Shown here piece after piece: positions 34,046 through 45,960 of a stretch of 64,000 bases of DNA (position 1 is its first letter; each line of letters begins with the position of its first letter). The notes beneath the pieces were generated by a model that saw only the letters and a program-made list of their open reading frames with translations, did no database searches and had not been told where the DNA came from. The translations under genes were made by a program, and so were the position numbers. The DNA is taken from contig JAUPFV010000005.1 in the NCBI GenBank assembly GCA_036936605.1, forward strand, positions 3,461,670-3,525,669, read 5' to 3'. The stretch comes from Limnanthes douglasii subsp. nivea. Lineage: Eukaryota; Streptophyta; Magnoliopsida; Brassicales; Limnanthaceae.

Positions 34046-34985
34046 TTATTACTATTGATCTTAATCTACTTTAAATATAAAGATGTAAATATAAAGCTAA
34101 GGACTTCATATGAAATCTGATTATGTTTATGGTTTGGGCATTGAAATAGAAATGTTTAGATTTGGACGTTAAAAAACAAAACATGGTGCACAATATCTGT
34201 TCAAATGAAAATAAAAGGTAATACCAACAATAGTAAAGGACAAAGCATGAACCACGCCATTTTTAAACAATCTTTTTATTTTGTACATCAATAATTAGTT
34301 TTAAATAACCAAAATATCCTCGCAAATTACAAGTAATTGAATATTATATATTAAAATATATTAAATAATTTTATATCATATTATAATCAATTTAAAATTA
34401 ATTTAAAAATATGTTACGTTTTATTTAGGGGTGAGATTCGGTTGGTTCGGTCAGTTTTTTTTTAAAATTTTCAAACCAAACCGAAATAATTCGGTTTGTA
34501 TATTATTAAACCGATTTAGTAATAAAAAAATCGGTTTTTTTCGATTTCGGTTTTTTCGGTTTCGGTCGGTTTTTTGATTTTAATAGTGGTGCTGTTCGGT
34601 CGGTGGATTATGAAGTGAAGCTTTGGTTTATTATGTTTTATGGACACGTGCACTAGGACTGAAGCCTTTTGTAACTACAAATCGTGCATTAACATAAATG
34701 AAGTACTTTATTATGACAAAACTTTAATGAGTCTAATCCTAATACTTGAATAAAATTCGTACCTAGATAAATGTAGTCTGACTGAAACCTCTTTTAGTCG
34801 TCGCTACCTTCATCCGTCTGAAGCCTTTTTTAATGAAGTTTTTTTTAATGTCACAATCCATACTTCAATAAGAGTTGTAAGTTGTATGTGTACAACCACT
34901 AGGTCAGAGATGACCACAGTGTTTACATCAAATACGGTCTATATATTAACATATACAATATATTTTTTAGATTTGGTGGGAGATT
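34046..34985. other. AT-rich interval with a CGGTTT-rich tract
   Basis: 34426-34600 starts TAGGGGTGAGATTCGG and is full of CGGTTT/CGGTTC repeats. This is a style seen at the ends of plant hAT-like non-autonomous elements. No matching inverted end was found, so the assignment is weak. The rest (34600-34985) holds no recognised gene. Confidence 0.4.
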
Positions 34986-36005
34986 GAATATTATGTTTAT
35001 TTGTTGTTGTATGTGGATGATATGCTTATTGTTGCTTGTAGTATGGCACACATTGTGCAGATAAAGAAACAGCTTAGTGCCGAGTTTGAGATGAAAGATC
35101 TGGGTATAGCAAAGAAAATTCTTGGTATGGAGATTAATATGAACAGAAGTGTAGGATCATTACACTTGTCTCAACGAAGCTATATTAAGAAAGTGTTACA
35201 ACGATTCAACATATTTGATGCTAAAGTAGTTAGCATTCCGTTTGCTACTCATTTCAAGTTGTCTGCAATAGGAGCGGCCAAAGACGATGCTGAGTTGGAA
35301 CAAATGTTGAAGGTTCCATATGCAAGTGTAGTTGGTAGTATCATGTATGCTATGGTATGCATACGTCTTGATATTTCACATGCGGTGCGTGTAGTTAGCA
35401 GGTACATGAGATGTCCTGGGAAAGAACACTGGCAGGCAGTGAAATGGATACTTCTGTATCTTAAGAATACTGTGAACGTTGGCTTAACCTTTAACAAGAC
35501 CGATATTGGTGAATCACTGAATAATGTTGCAGGATCATTTGTTGGTTTTGTTGATTCTGATTTTGCAGGTGATATGGATAAAACAAGATCTCTGACATGA
35601 TATGTATTTACTCTAGCTGGGAGTGCAATCAGTTGGAAAGTACACTTGCACGGTACTGTAGCTTTGTCTACAACAGAGGCAGATAATATGGCGGTAACAA
35701 AAGCAGTTACAGAGGAAATATGGTTGCAAGATTTGGTGGCAGATTTGGGCTTCGATGGGACTACTACAAAAGTGTTTTGTGACAGTCAAAGCGCCATACA
35801 CCTTACTGGGAACCAGATGTACCATGAGCGTACAAAGCACATAGAGGTCACGTATCATTTTATTTGTGATATAATATCAAAGGGAATTGTTTATGTGAAG
35901 AAAGTGTCTACACACGATAATTCAGCAGATATAATGACTAAGGCAGTAGCAGTTCGAAAGTTTAGGGAGTGCCTAAATGGGATCGGTGTTCGTAGTATAG
36001 TATAG
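34986..36005 (+). pseudogene. copia RT C-terminus and RNase H fragment
   Basis: This is a plus-strand remnant of a different copia element. It begins at LLYVDDMLIVA, so the polymerase box YVDD is intact. It continues through FEMKDLGIAKKILGMEI, YIKKVLQRF, and the RNase H landmarks GFVDSDFAGD, TLAGSAISWK, ALSTTEADNMA, FCDSQSAIHL and HERTKHIEVTYHF, to a stop at 36003-36005. Only one in-frame stop (about 35598) interrupts roughly 335 codons. Everything 5' of the RT box is missing. It is better preserved than the minus-strand copia and from another lineage (Tork-like by motif style). Confidence 0.88.
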
Positions 36006-36026
36006 AGTGAATGTCTTAGGGGAATT

Positions 36027-36440
36027 TGGTGAGTCAGAAGAAGAGAATTTTCTATGTTGATAGTGAAGAAATTATATTCGCCTCAAGCGGAAGATTTGTT
36101 GTGAATGAGTCGAATAGTGCCTTGACAGTGTACCGTGTTCGGCGGTACAGTTTTGTATCTCTCATGGTGTCCTTACTCCTTGACTGTGTATCTTGTTCGG
36201 TGGTATAGTTTTGTGTCATTGACAGTGAAGATAAAATGGGTAATGTCATTTATTCCATACAAATAGATTACTAGGACTACACAAAAATACAATCTGAAAT
36301 CTGTAATCTTTTCTATCATAGTGAAACAACTTTCTCTAGCGGCGCCCGTAGACGTAGACAATTGTCGAACCACGTTAAATCTTGTGTTCATTTAATCCTT
36401 TCCTTCGCATATGTTCTGTGCTTGAGCTATTTTGTGATAA
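36027..36440 (+). repeat. probable 3' LTR of the plus-strand copia fragment
   Basis: A purine run TTAGGGGAATT ends at 36026 and TGGTGAGTC follows, the usual polypurine-tract/LTR junction after an RNase H stop. ACGTAGACAATTGTCGAACCACGTTAAATCTTGTGTT at 36352-36388 (a motif common to copia LTRs, split here by description) supports this. A 58-bp direct repeat starts at 36120 and 36178. The right limit is unsure. Confidence 0.6.
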
Positions 36441-38689
36441 TTACTTGATGATTTAATAAAAATCTCTAATGAGAATAAAAAATGACGTTAAGATACCCTA
36501 CTAACCTAATCTTATACACTATAAAATCAGTTTTAAGACATGCTATCATTTCAAGTCAAGATATAAATAAATAGACACGTCCCTCTGTTACCCCAGAAGT
36601 GAGTTATTTATCAGCCAAACATTATTCTTACGGCTAAATCCAGTCTCCTGGTCCTTGTGGAAAGAATCAAATGGTACAATCCCTTTGTTACCAAAAAAAT
36701 AGGGGTGATCTCATAGTTCTTGGTTTGTGAAGATACACTGTTAGGTGATCCATTTGATTTTTCCATTGAATTTGAACCTAAACATGTAATCGAGAGATAA
36801 ATGTCCATACACTAATAATGGATGTATATATTATCGAGAAAAGAGGAGCCATGGTGGTCCCTCTCGGATCTTCCGGATCTAACGAGTGAATAAAAAGTTA
36901 GAACTATATTGGATCTCACCTGAATCTCCCAATTTATCCTCTTGAGGATTAGTTTGGTTTTAAACCCCGGTTCAAACAGGAGAAGTATAAATGTCAAAAA
37001 AAGGCTGGATCAGTTGTTGAGTAGCTATAGAAATATATGAAATCGAATTTGTTTATTACCTGACCAAATCCTGATTGTTGAAATTCCTGAATCCTCATGA
37101 TGGATTGTGAAACTACATTAGTAATCTTCAACAGCTTGGAATGGAAGATGGAATACTATTTAATATTCATGTTCATCAGATAAGGAATGGACTGCTGAGA
37201 AGGAACCGGTCGCTGAACCTTTTGGTTGCTAGTAAAAATCAGAGATAAAAAGTGGTTAGGGTTAGATAAGACTCGTTGATCAAATCAATTGGGGATTTTA
37301 GTATTATTTTATTTGATGGGATAAGTCTTGGCCCAATGCTCTATGACAATCTTTAATCCAAAGCTGGCCCAAAGCCTTTTGTTGCCCAATCATTTGATCT
37401 AATGCAATAAATGTTTAATTCAAAAAAATATGGTTAGTTAAAAATAAATGGAGAGTTACCGATATCCATCCGGACAGAATTTAAATTACAAATACTCACC
37501 TCGGTTTTGAAGTTTAAAAGTTTTTAAAAATATTCATGAACCCACAAATAGGTAAAACCTTCGTTACTTTGTTATTTTTAACCTTCAAAACTCCATATAT
37601 GCTAACCCCAACTTAAAATATATATATTCTAAATATATATATAATTTTATTTTTTAAAGATAAACAAAACAAAATCCATAAGTGATAGTTTTAGAAAAAA
37701 TCTTATTTTTGCCACTAAAATTACACATAATTCTACAACGGGAACACAATTGTTTTTTAACAACCAAATTACACGTAATTTCATAACTGGAAACCAAAGT
37801 ATTATTTCGAAAATTATTTTCTTCTTATTTTAATAACTTATTTTCTTCCTATTTACACGTACCTCCACATAATATATTTTTAGCAACCAAATTACACATA
37901 AGATCAAAACTAAAATACAATTTATTTTTTCCTACTTATTATGCAACTAAAAAATTGATAGATCTAGTTTTATTCATCTTCAAAAAAAATCAATAATATT
38001 TTTGGATATTTTTTTGAGCTATAGTTTGAAATATATAACATTTAAAAAAACATAATATAGAAAAATGGTCGAGACTACCAGGTGGTTATCTATCACTATT
38101 AATTTATCACTAAGTGGTTATTTGTATTTTATCAAACTTTGGATGGTTATCGGTAAATAAATTTGATATAGTATGGTTACCCAAATATAAGAATGAGATG
38201 TTGTGCGATAGTTGATATATAAAATGAACTATTTTCTTCTTAGCCTTTTTACTCCATTGACATTGATGTTACTCTGAGTATAGAAGTAGGCTTAAAACAT
38301 ATAATTGATATATAAAATGGACTATTTGCTTCTTAATCTTTTAAGTCTATTGATATTGATGTTATTTAGCTAAAAATTATAATTATTCTTGATGTTTTAA
38401 CAATGTTATATTTTATTCATGTTAACTTTTATACTAAAAATATCTCTATATTTTAACAATATTGTATTTTAATCCTTTATGTTTATCCAATGTCACCAAA
38501 TAGTACTTCATGTTTTTCCAACGTCAATGAATAGTCTCTCATATTTTAAAAAATCATATTTTGAATCACAAGTAATTAAGCGGAGGGACTAAAATGAAAA
38601 TTTATAGAGCGTAAAAGATCAATGAAAGATAAAAGTGAATGTTGGGAAATAGTTTAAGACAAACGTGAAACGTATGAGATTAACGGTGG
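36441..38689. other. unassigned interval, possible decayed host-gene pieces
   Basis: 36600-37200 has even base composition. Its minus strand has two short open stretches (36611-36808 and 36812-36997), but no family could be recognised. 37420-38690 is very AT-rich with no gene signal. Confidence 0.35.
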
Positions 38690-39590
38690 TATTTATTTTG
38701 TGCCTTGAGGCACGCTTTGTTGGGTTTCCTGACTTGTATAATTAAATGGAATGTAATTTGGGTAGGAAGGATAACGTGGTATGGGCATATAGCCTGACGA
38801 TGGTGATGCATGCATTGGCTCTGTTTCCACTATCGACGACTTGTTGGCATCTCTAATTTACTGGATGATTGGATACTCCTTTTTAGCTTACGCTATGTGT
38901 TTCAGTTCCCTACCTTTCTTTCTAAATCGACTTAACCCTTGGGTTCTGCTTTTTTGTTTGTTTCAATGACACTTTCGCCGCCTCCAACCCCTATCATTGG
39001 ATCCCGTGTTAGAGTTTTTTCTTCATTTTCAGGTAACCTCGTATCATTCTCGTTTTCACGGTTCGTTTGGTCCCGTGAAAATACTGAGATGGCATCATTA
39101 TTTTTTCCTCATGTGCTAGTTTTTGTGTCAAGACTACAAACTTAACTTCAGGAACCTTAGCAATAAGTTATTCCTACAAGTACACAACATATCTTTCTTC
39201 CTTTAATTTGAACTGTTGATACAGACGTTTGATATTAGTTGGTGATAGATGCTCAACGTCCTTCTTCTCTGATACGTCTTCGGCCACAAGTGATTTTAGT
39301 TGCATATTCGATGGGGATTTCATCTTGATATCTTTATCGAATTATAAGTCCATGTTTTTTACCACTTTAACATCTCGGGTTTTAGACTGCTTTTGCTCTT
39401 GGTAGAAACAAGATTTCTCGAGTACCCACATACATCGTCAAATGATGTTGTGAATTTGTGATCGCTTGGTTTTGGCCCAAGTAGAGATTGAGTTGTATGT
39501 GAATTTAGTGGGATTAAGAATGAACTAATTAGGTTAAAAATGAAAAAAAAATAACGATATGATAAATAATTGAATAATCATACGATGTAC
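38690..39590 (-). pseudogene. gag: gypsy family X, gag N-terminal part (copy 2)
   Basis: The minus strand aligns with the N-terminal half of family X gag. It shows a region with LTRDPMIGVGGGESV (about 38960-39005), an acidic segment (about 39010-39130), a Lys-rich segment with SPTNIKRLYQQFKLKEE (about 39190-39260), and then 5' untranslated sequence to about 39590. It lacks the Retrotrans_gag signature found in copies 1 and 4. This copy keeps the uninterrupted sequence GTTTTTGTGTCAAGACTACA at 39119-39138, which is split by the Tat element in copy 4. Confidence 0.7.
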
Positions 39591-39593
39591 TAT

Positions 39594-39690
39594 TGTTGGA
39601 AATATATCTTAAATATATTAGAGGATAGTTATCTAACAATATTGTTGGAAATATCTATCAGATATATTAGAGGATAGTTCTCAAACGTAT
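39594..39690. repeat. tandem duplication, about 49-bp unit
   Basis: ATTGTTGGAAATAT and TATATTAGAGGATAGTT recur with a period of about 49 bp (39591 and 39640). The copies have several differences. Confidence 0.75.
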
Positions 39691-40242
39691 ACCGGTTAGG
39701 AATATGGGTATCGTATATTCTGTATATGTATATAAATAAGAACAATATTGTCCACTTTGGTCCCGAATGGTCGTACGGCTTTGCTTTTGGTCCAGTTCCA
39801 AAAGATATCATACTAGTGAAGATATGTTCTTACTTATATACCACTCATCGTTTCAATGTTTAACCGATTTGGGATGTGGGACTCTGGTCACTACCATAAC
39901 AAATTATCATCTCGAACAAAGTACCACTTAGGCTCCTCTCAATTTACTTTCATTCATCCGCTCTAATCAGGTTGGATCTACCTGAACCATGGTGGCACTA
40001 TAGATGTTATTGCTCACCTTATATTAGACCATATTATCTTGTTCCTTAGCGTCACCTCAATCAAGTACAACCGTCTTGATACACTCCAATCAATTCACAC
40101 ATTTTGATGAGCCATGGGACTCTAATTAGGATCTCTAGAGCAGATCATTCACCTTAAGCATGACCAATGGTTCACCATGTTCCACTTCCGAGAATTTCAC
40201 CACCATCGTGTTTTGTCTGTGCCTCGAGCTCTAATACCACCA
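39690..40242 (-). mobile_element. TRIM-like LTR element remnant
   Basis: On the minus strand, TGGTATTAGAGC (40231-40242) matches the Met-type PBS with one change. About 290 bp of non-coding sequence follows. LTR-style sequence comes next, with GTCCCACATCCC (about 39875), TATATAAG (about 39835) and GGACCAAAGTGGACAATATT (39746-39765). These are hallmarks of plant terminal-repeat retrotransposons in miniature. A second LTR beyond the PBS was not found, so the element is truncated or the call is wrong. Confidence 0.42.
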
Positions 40243-40560
40243 TCAGGTATCAAGATATGGATGGAGGCCAGTTAGATGCCCCATGGATTCAAGCCATCCA
40301 GTTATTGTTAAGACTTACAGGGAAACCAATCTTGGAGTTTGCGTAACCCCAAATTCATTGAGTGTAATTACATGCAAAGAAGATATGAGTAATGGTTTCT
40401 GAGGAAGAATTGCATAAGACACAGTTTTGGATGGTGTTAAAGACCCTAACTCAGAAGCTTATCACGGGTGATAAGTTTTCCATGGATATAAAAAATGATT
40501 TTGGAACTTGCAAGGGATCCTATGAGCATAAAAATATAACTCATTGCAAAATAAGAGAAT
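40243..40560. other. unassigned, gag-related in part
   Basis: This lies between the TRIM-like piece and the gag-protease remnant. It contains a direct repeat of TGATTTTGGAACTTGCAAGG or its variant TGATTTTAGAACTTGCAAGG at 40496 and 40572. Confidence 0.5.
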
Positions 40561-40569
40561 TGATGCTAA

Positions 40570-41480
40570 AATGATTTTAGAACTTGCAAGGGATCCTATG
40601 AACAGACCATGATTTTCATATTACTATAATCCAAACGGACAGGTTACTCAGTTGAATGCACCTGTAATGGTCATTTATGATAAGACAATAAACTAGTTAA
40701 ACTACCAAACTCACAAAGTTACATTTACAACGGCTAATAAAAGAAGTCATTAGTATTATTGTGCATATCACAATGATCATGTACATTTAATGGAGGATTG
40801 TTTTCAGGTAAAATATGAGATTCAAAAGTTATTTGATAATTCAGAGTTAGATGAATTCGTTAAATGAGATGAATGAGAAAAAAGAGAAGATAGTCTAAAG
40901 AGGAAAACTATAAATAAGCATCAAGAATGGTATACTATCTTTGGGGGAGATACATTATCGAGAAATTCTAATTCATCAAGAAAAGATACACGAAATATTT
41001 TGAGGTTCATTTAATATATTAGTCGTATGTGCATTTAAAATCTAATTATAATTTTTTCATTTGTTTATGATAATTTAAGAGGATTAATAACACCTCACGA
41101 TGATGATTTATTGTTAGCACTTGTTATAACTGGAGTATTAGTGAGAAGGGTAATAATTGATACTGGAATTTCAACTAATATATTTTATGAAGAAGTACAT
41201 GACATGATGATAGAAGTTGCACCCTTTAAAAAAACTAATAAAAATCTAGTTAGTTTTGCACGACAATCAACTGATTCATTCAGAGATGTGGTTTCAAATG
41301 TATATATCGAGAAAAATGAAACACTAAAAATTATGACTATATTGTTCATGACCATGAATGCTCAAAATTATTCTAATGCCATTTTAGAGTGACCTTGGTT
41401 ACATAAAATGAAGTTATTATCATCATCCTACCATCAGTATATTAAGTATGTGAGCAATGGGAAAATAAAAGTAGTTTAGA
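40570..41480 (+). pseudogene. gypsy gag C-terminus and protease (copy 2)
   Basis: This plus-strand remnant has the gag zinc-knuckle-like motif CAYHNDHVHLMEDC at about 40758-40800, followed by a short helix (EIQKLF) and a stop. The protease domain is open from 41111 to 41392. It has RRVIIDTGISTNIFYEE, the catalytic D-T-G intact with Ser/Ala after it replaced by Ile-Ser. The region continues decayed to about 41480. No RT follows. It is homologous to 16365-16874. Confidence 0.75.
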
Positions 41481-44400
41481 GGAGTTAACGGAAAGCTAGA
41501 GATTTTTATTATATGTCTTTAGCTCCAGAAAATATAGTGCAACAGTAACGACATAGATTTTTAAGGGGTGCGTTGATTAAAAAATATTTTAAACACTTAC
41601 TTGTGGTAAAAGAAAGTTAAGACCAGAGATAGTAAAAAGAACAAAAATATTTTTAAAAACAATATAATAGTTGAGAATTAAATGGTTAGTTTATTCAATA
41701 AGTAAGAAATTTAATTTTGAATTCTGAATAAAAACAAGTAATTGATTTGAGTTGATGATAATTTATTTTTAAAATAAAAGGAATAGAGCGTTTAAGCTAA
41801 CGGTTTTCAAACATAAAAGGTAGTTAAATCGGTGTTATTCTAATGATTTTAGGAGAATATGTTAATGAAACAAATTATTAAGATCATACTTCTTAAAACT
41901 AATAATGAAGTAAGATATGAAACTATGTAAGACGCGATGTAATTAGTATGAATAATGTGAAGTAAATAAATCTATTGATTGTAAAGATTTTTATTTGTTC
42001 GTTCTTGGTTTTAATATGATACAAAAACTCAAGCAAATGTTGAAGGAGGTGAGATACGACCAAGTTTTACCGTCAGACAATTTATAATGTTAAGCATTAT
42101 GTCTGTAGCCAAGAAATTGTGTTGTCTTTGATACGATTCTATGTCAAATAAAGTGTACCACGAATAATATTAAGGTGATTTCAAGCTTGGAGTTCTTTGG
42201 TTTTTAAAGATGTTTGTAATGATTCTTGATGGTGAGATATTTTTTGTTGATGAAATGCGATTGTTCATTAGATGATACTTGTAGAATCATTATGACTAGA
42301 AGATCATGTTTTAGACAATGTTTCAAGTGTTATATGAGTGTTAATCAGCAGATATTAGGTCTGATAATTTCAATTTTCATTCAAGGATTATATGTTTCAA
42401 ATGAACCATTAACTGTCGATTAAAATACATAAATAGTTAGATATTTATCTGCTGGAAATTTGTTTAAAAGCTTTTAAAGAAATTTCACATTAGAACATGT
42501 TGGGAGGGGCAAAAATGACACGAGTTAGAAAATTATAACATTATTATAAATAATAAGCTAACCTGGAAATAAGCTAAGCCCATATGAGAAGCTTCATAGG
42601 CTACACATGCAATCAAAGCGAGTATGATTATAAGCCAAGTTCTGCTAAAAACATAAGAGGTCATTCTAATATTGTAAAGGTCGGAATGTAAATGCTTTAA
42701 ATTGTTATTATGGTTATAAATCATGCCTAGTTATTTAAACACTGAGTGATCACGCACCAAAATCAAAACGAATATAACTATAAGTAAATGTCAATTGAGA
42801 AGTGTAAGAGGACACACTACTTTCCAATAATAATAAAAAAATTATATTCTACATGAGTTAAAAATATTAGAATCATTGAGTCGTTAAATATAAAGTTAAA
42901 TTAAATATGTTAATAATATAATATAAGGATATTTTTTATTGACATATTAGTAATAATGTTTAAAATAAAAAAGTTGATAATGCAAAAAGCTATAATTAAA
43001 ATATAATGGTTCAAAATAATAAAGATGAAGAGAAATAATATATAATATACCATATACAAAATAATGATAAAAACTACAATAAAACAATATGACAAACATA
43101 AAATCATTAAGGTAGTAATTGAATGTTATCCGGAAAAAGTTTGAGGAAATTAGAACATGGAACAACATTTAATAAAAAAATAGATCTTTAAGTTATGTGG
43201 AATTGGACGTGGACTATCCTTTGTCAAGACTCTTTGCATCATGATTGGTGTTGTTTCCATTGATATGTTTTTGGGAAATAGAGGATTAGTATTGAGGATA
43301 ATATTAGTAATTGTTTTAGCCCCAATACAATTGTCGCGGAATATGTGGAATAAAATTTGAGATTCCTCGGGAAGTTCATCCTAGTATGGTCCCAATTTTT
43401 TTTTCAAGTTTGTTATTCTCAGTCTTCTTTAAAATCAATAGACAACACTTTTGTATTACATTTTAACCTTTTTCAAAATTATAACAGTTGCTTTACTTAC
43501 CTTGCTTAATACTTATATGTTAGCCTTGTTAGCAGCTTCATTTTCAACTTTGAGTTTTTTAGCCGTTTTTTAATTTGAAGTTATTTTCAAGACTTAGTTT
43601 TTCTTGTGAGCATCAACTTTTAGTTGCTTTTAATTATTGAATAACATCGTCTCGGTCGTTTAGGTTATGTTGCAATTGCATAAATCATTCACCAAATTGA
43701 ACCGAAGGATTGAAATAATATTTAAATGCTTCATTTTGTCAGAACTGAATTGTTTGATGACAAGAATAATAGAGTTGAAGAGAAACTATAATAATAGTTT
43801 ATAAACAAACATAAATTAGTTTTAAAAATGAAAAGATGTTGAAAATAAGTTATCAAACATTATATTTTCATCTAAAGCTTGAATTGACGACACATAAGGT
43901 TAGCGTTGGAGATATTTGAGATAGAAAATGATGGGTAAATATTCACGGATATGTCAAAGTCAAGTATACAATAATAACATTTAATGAACATACTTTGTGT
44001 TAGCCATTGCCTTTCAACTTTGAAATAAAGGTTATTGATTCAAACTCCCAATTGAAGGTAACCTAGACAAATTTCGTTTTTCAAACATGATCTGAAGATG
44101 ATTGTGTAACCATGCTTTTATGTTTGAGAGAGGTGAATTAGTAGAAATGATATCTAGAAACTTTGTCGAATCATTATTCACGCATAATAGCGGAAAGTTC
44201 GAATGATTTCTCTGGTAACACATATGTTATAATATTTTTTATAACCGTTTAAGAGTTAGTTGGAGTAAATTGGCTTGGGTATACTTTAAACTGTTGGAAG
44301 AAGTTCTATATTTTATGATGAATGAGGAATCTGGTGCCTCACTCTATTTTTCTATAAAATAATAAGACGTCATCACCAATGGTATCATTGGGGAAATCTC

Positions 44401-44689
44401 TTTTTGATGAGATATGTATTTTAATGTTATAAAGAATATCCCTTTTAAATCAATTTTGTTTTCTTCTATTTTATCCTTAACATATATAATTTTATGACGA
44501 GAGAACCATCGAGAAAAAATCTAATGCTATTCTTTTAACATTATTGGGAAGAAGATTCAATTTTATCCGTATAATATTTATGTCCTGTATTTTCTACTTA
44601 CTTAATATACTGGATAAATGTAAGAATTAACCGACCCTTGTGTCAAACAAATAGAATTTTAGGCTGATATTAGTCTAGTATTTTTTTTT
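41481..44689. other. unassigned AT-rich interval
   Basis: About 3.2 kb of AT-rich DNA with no recognised gene. Short open stretches at 42226-42423 and on the minus strand around 42910-43168 are low-complexity or unsupported. They read as hydrophobic Ile/Phe/Leu/Tyr-rich peptides, as expected from AT-rich DNA. Confidence 0.4.
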
Positions 44690-45460
44690 AATATAAGCCC
44701 ATCCAATGTAATATTTAATGTATTTTGTGTAATAATAGGTAAATATATTGAACTTAATGAATGAATAGTGTGGAATAGCCAAACATAGACTAACCATGTA
44801 GGTTTAAATACCCACCACCATTACTGTATAAGGTAATGTACCTTTTTCGGAAAGGGTGTATAATCCTTATTCTATTACTATTTTTGGCTCTCTCTAGACA
44901 TCACGTGTTTCTCTCTATATATATTTGTGTGGAGCTCAAAATATTTTTAAATTATTTTACCATTTATATATTTCAGGATTGATCAGTGGTTACCATATTG
45001 GGGGCTTAGACTTGTACATAGATACATCATCCAAAATCATTTGCTTACCAAGTTTTGTTCTAAACTCTTGTAAAAGATGAATAACGAAGTACGGGCAGAC
45101 CCTGCAGTAGTGACAAAAAACATGGTAATCGGAGAGGATTTTGAAGAGCAACAACAATTCAAAGAAAAACAACAATAACAGAAACAGGAACGATTCGCCT
45201 TAGAAGAGCAACAAAGTCAATTGTTAGAGGACATCACTAAGCTAAATACTGAAAAATAAGCAATTTTGGATCATTTAAAACAACGTTCGATAAGAAAATC
45301 CAAAAGGATGAGAATAGAAAGAACTTTGATAAGGATGAGGATGTTGATTTTGGTTCATTACGGGATCAAGAAAACTACCAAAAGAATCAATTAAACCCAC
45401 ATGAAAGCTACCTTTCTCTAAGAAAGGTACATAAAACTAGACATCGGCACGTGCCTTCCG
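44690..45460 (+). mobile_element. gypsy LTR, PBS and gag N-terminus, truncated
   Basis: 44690-44985 looks like an LTR: promoter-like TTTAAATACCCACCACC near 44812, then CTCTCTCTAGACATCACG, ending GATCA. One base further, TGGTTACCATATTGGGGGC resembles a decayed tRNA-Asp-type PBS. ATG at 45078 opens MNNEVRADPAVV and a Gln/Glu-rich coiled-coil-like stretch (FEEQQQFKEKQQ, LEEQQSQLLED) with stops. Homology to family X begins at about 45460, where this piece is cut. It could be the head of the gypsy element whose gag-protease lies at 40.6-41.5 kb, but that is only a guess. Confidence 0.5.
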
Positions 45461-45960
45461 AGTTTAGGGACAATACCATGTTCTTAACTATTTCTACATC
45501 TCATGTTTTGGATTGCTTTCCTCTTGGTAGAAAAAAGACTTATCGAGTTCTCATATATGGCGTCAATTGATGTGGTAAATTTGTAAGCACTTGGTTTTGG
45601 CCGAAGCTGAGATCAAGTTGTATGTGAATTTAGTGTTTGCTTAAAAATCGAGTAATTAGGTTAAGAATGAAAGAAGAAAATAACGATAGGGTAAATAGTT
45701 GAATAATGATACGATTTGTTATCTGTGGAAGTATAAACTTTATATATTGGTCATGTTATAAAATACAATATCTCATGAATACATTTGGATATATCTTTGA
45801 ATAAGTCTAATTCAAATATTTACATATTTAGATAAGATTTTTAACTAACTGATTTAGAGTGAACTATTTACACCCTTGTCATTGTTAATTAAATAAATAT
45901 AAATTATCATAATATATAATAATTTAATTTATAAAAGTCGGAAAAAAAATACCCAAAATA
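45461..45960 (-). repeat. gypsy family X, 5' region only (copy 3)
   Basis: This aligns with 39365-39590 and 57480-57760. Landmarks are TTTTGGATTGCTTTC, the CGAGTTCTCATATATGGCGTC segment, CACTTGGTTTTGGCC and GTTGTATGTGAATTTAGTG. It also aligns with 20640-21012 toward its right end. Coding sequence is essentially absent. It is the uninterrupted counterpart of the LINE D insertion site. Confidence 0.7.

Noticed and set aside
41560..41830. Possible MITE starting GGGGTGCGTTGATT
   Set aside because: The right end (CTAACGGTTTTCAAACATAAAA) does not form a convincing inverted repeat with the left, and no target duplication was found.
42910..43168. Hydrophobic minus-strand open stretches resembling membrane proteins
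   Set aside because: They are long runs of Ile/Leu/Phe/Tyr as any AT-rich DNA gives. There is no start context, homologue or codon bias to support them.
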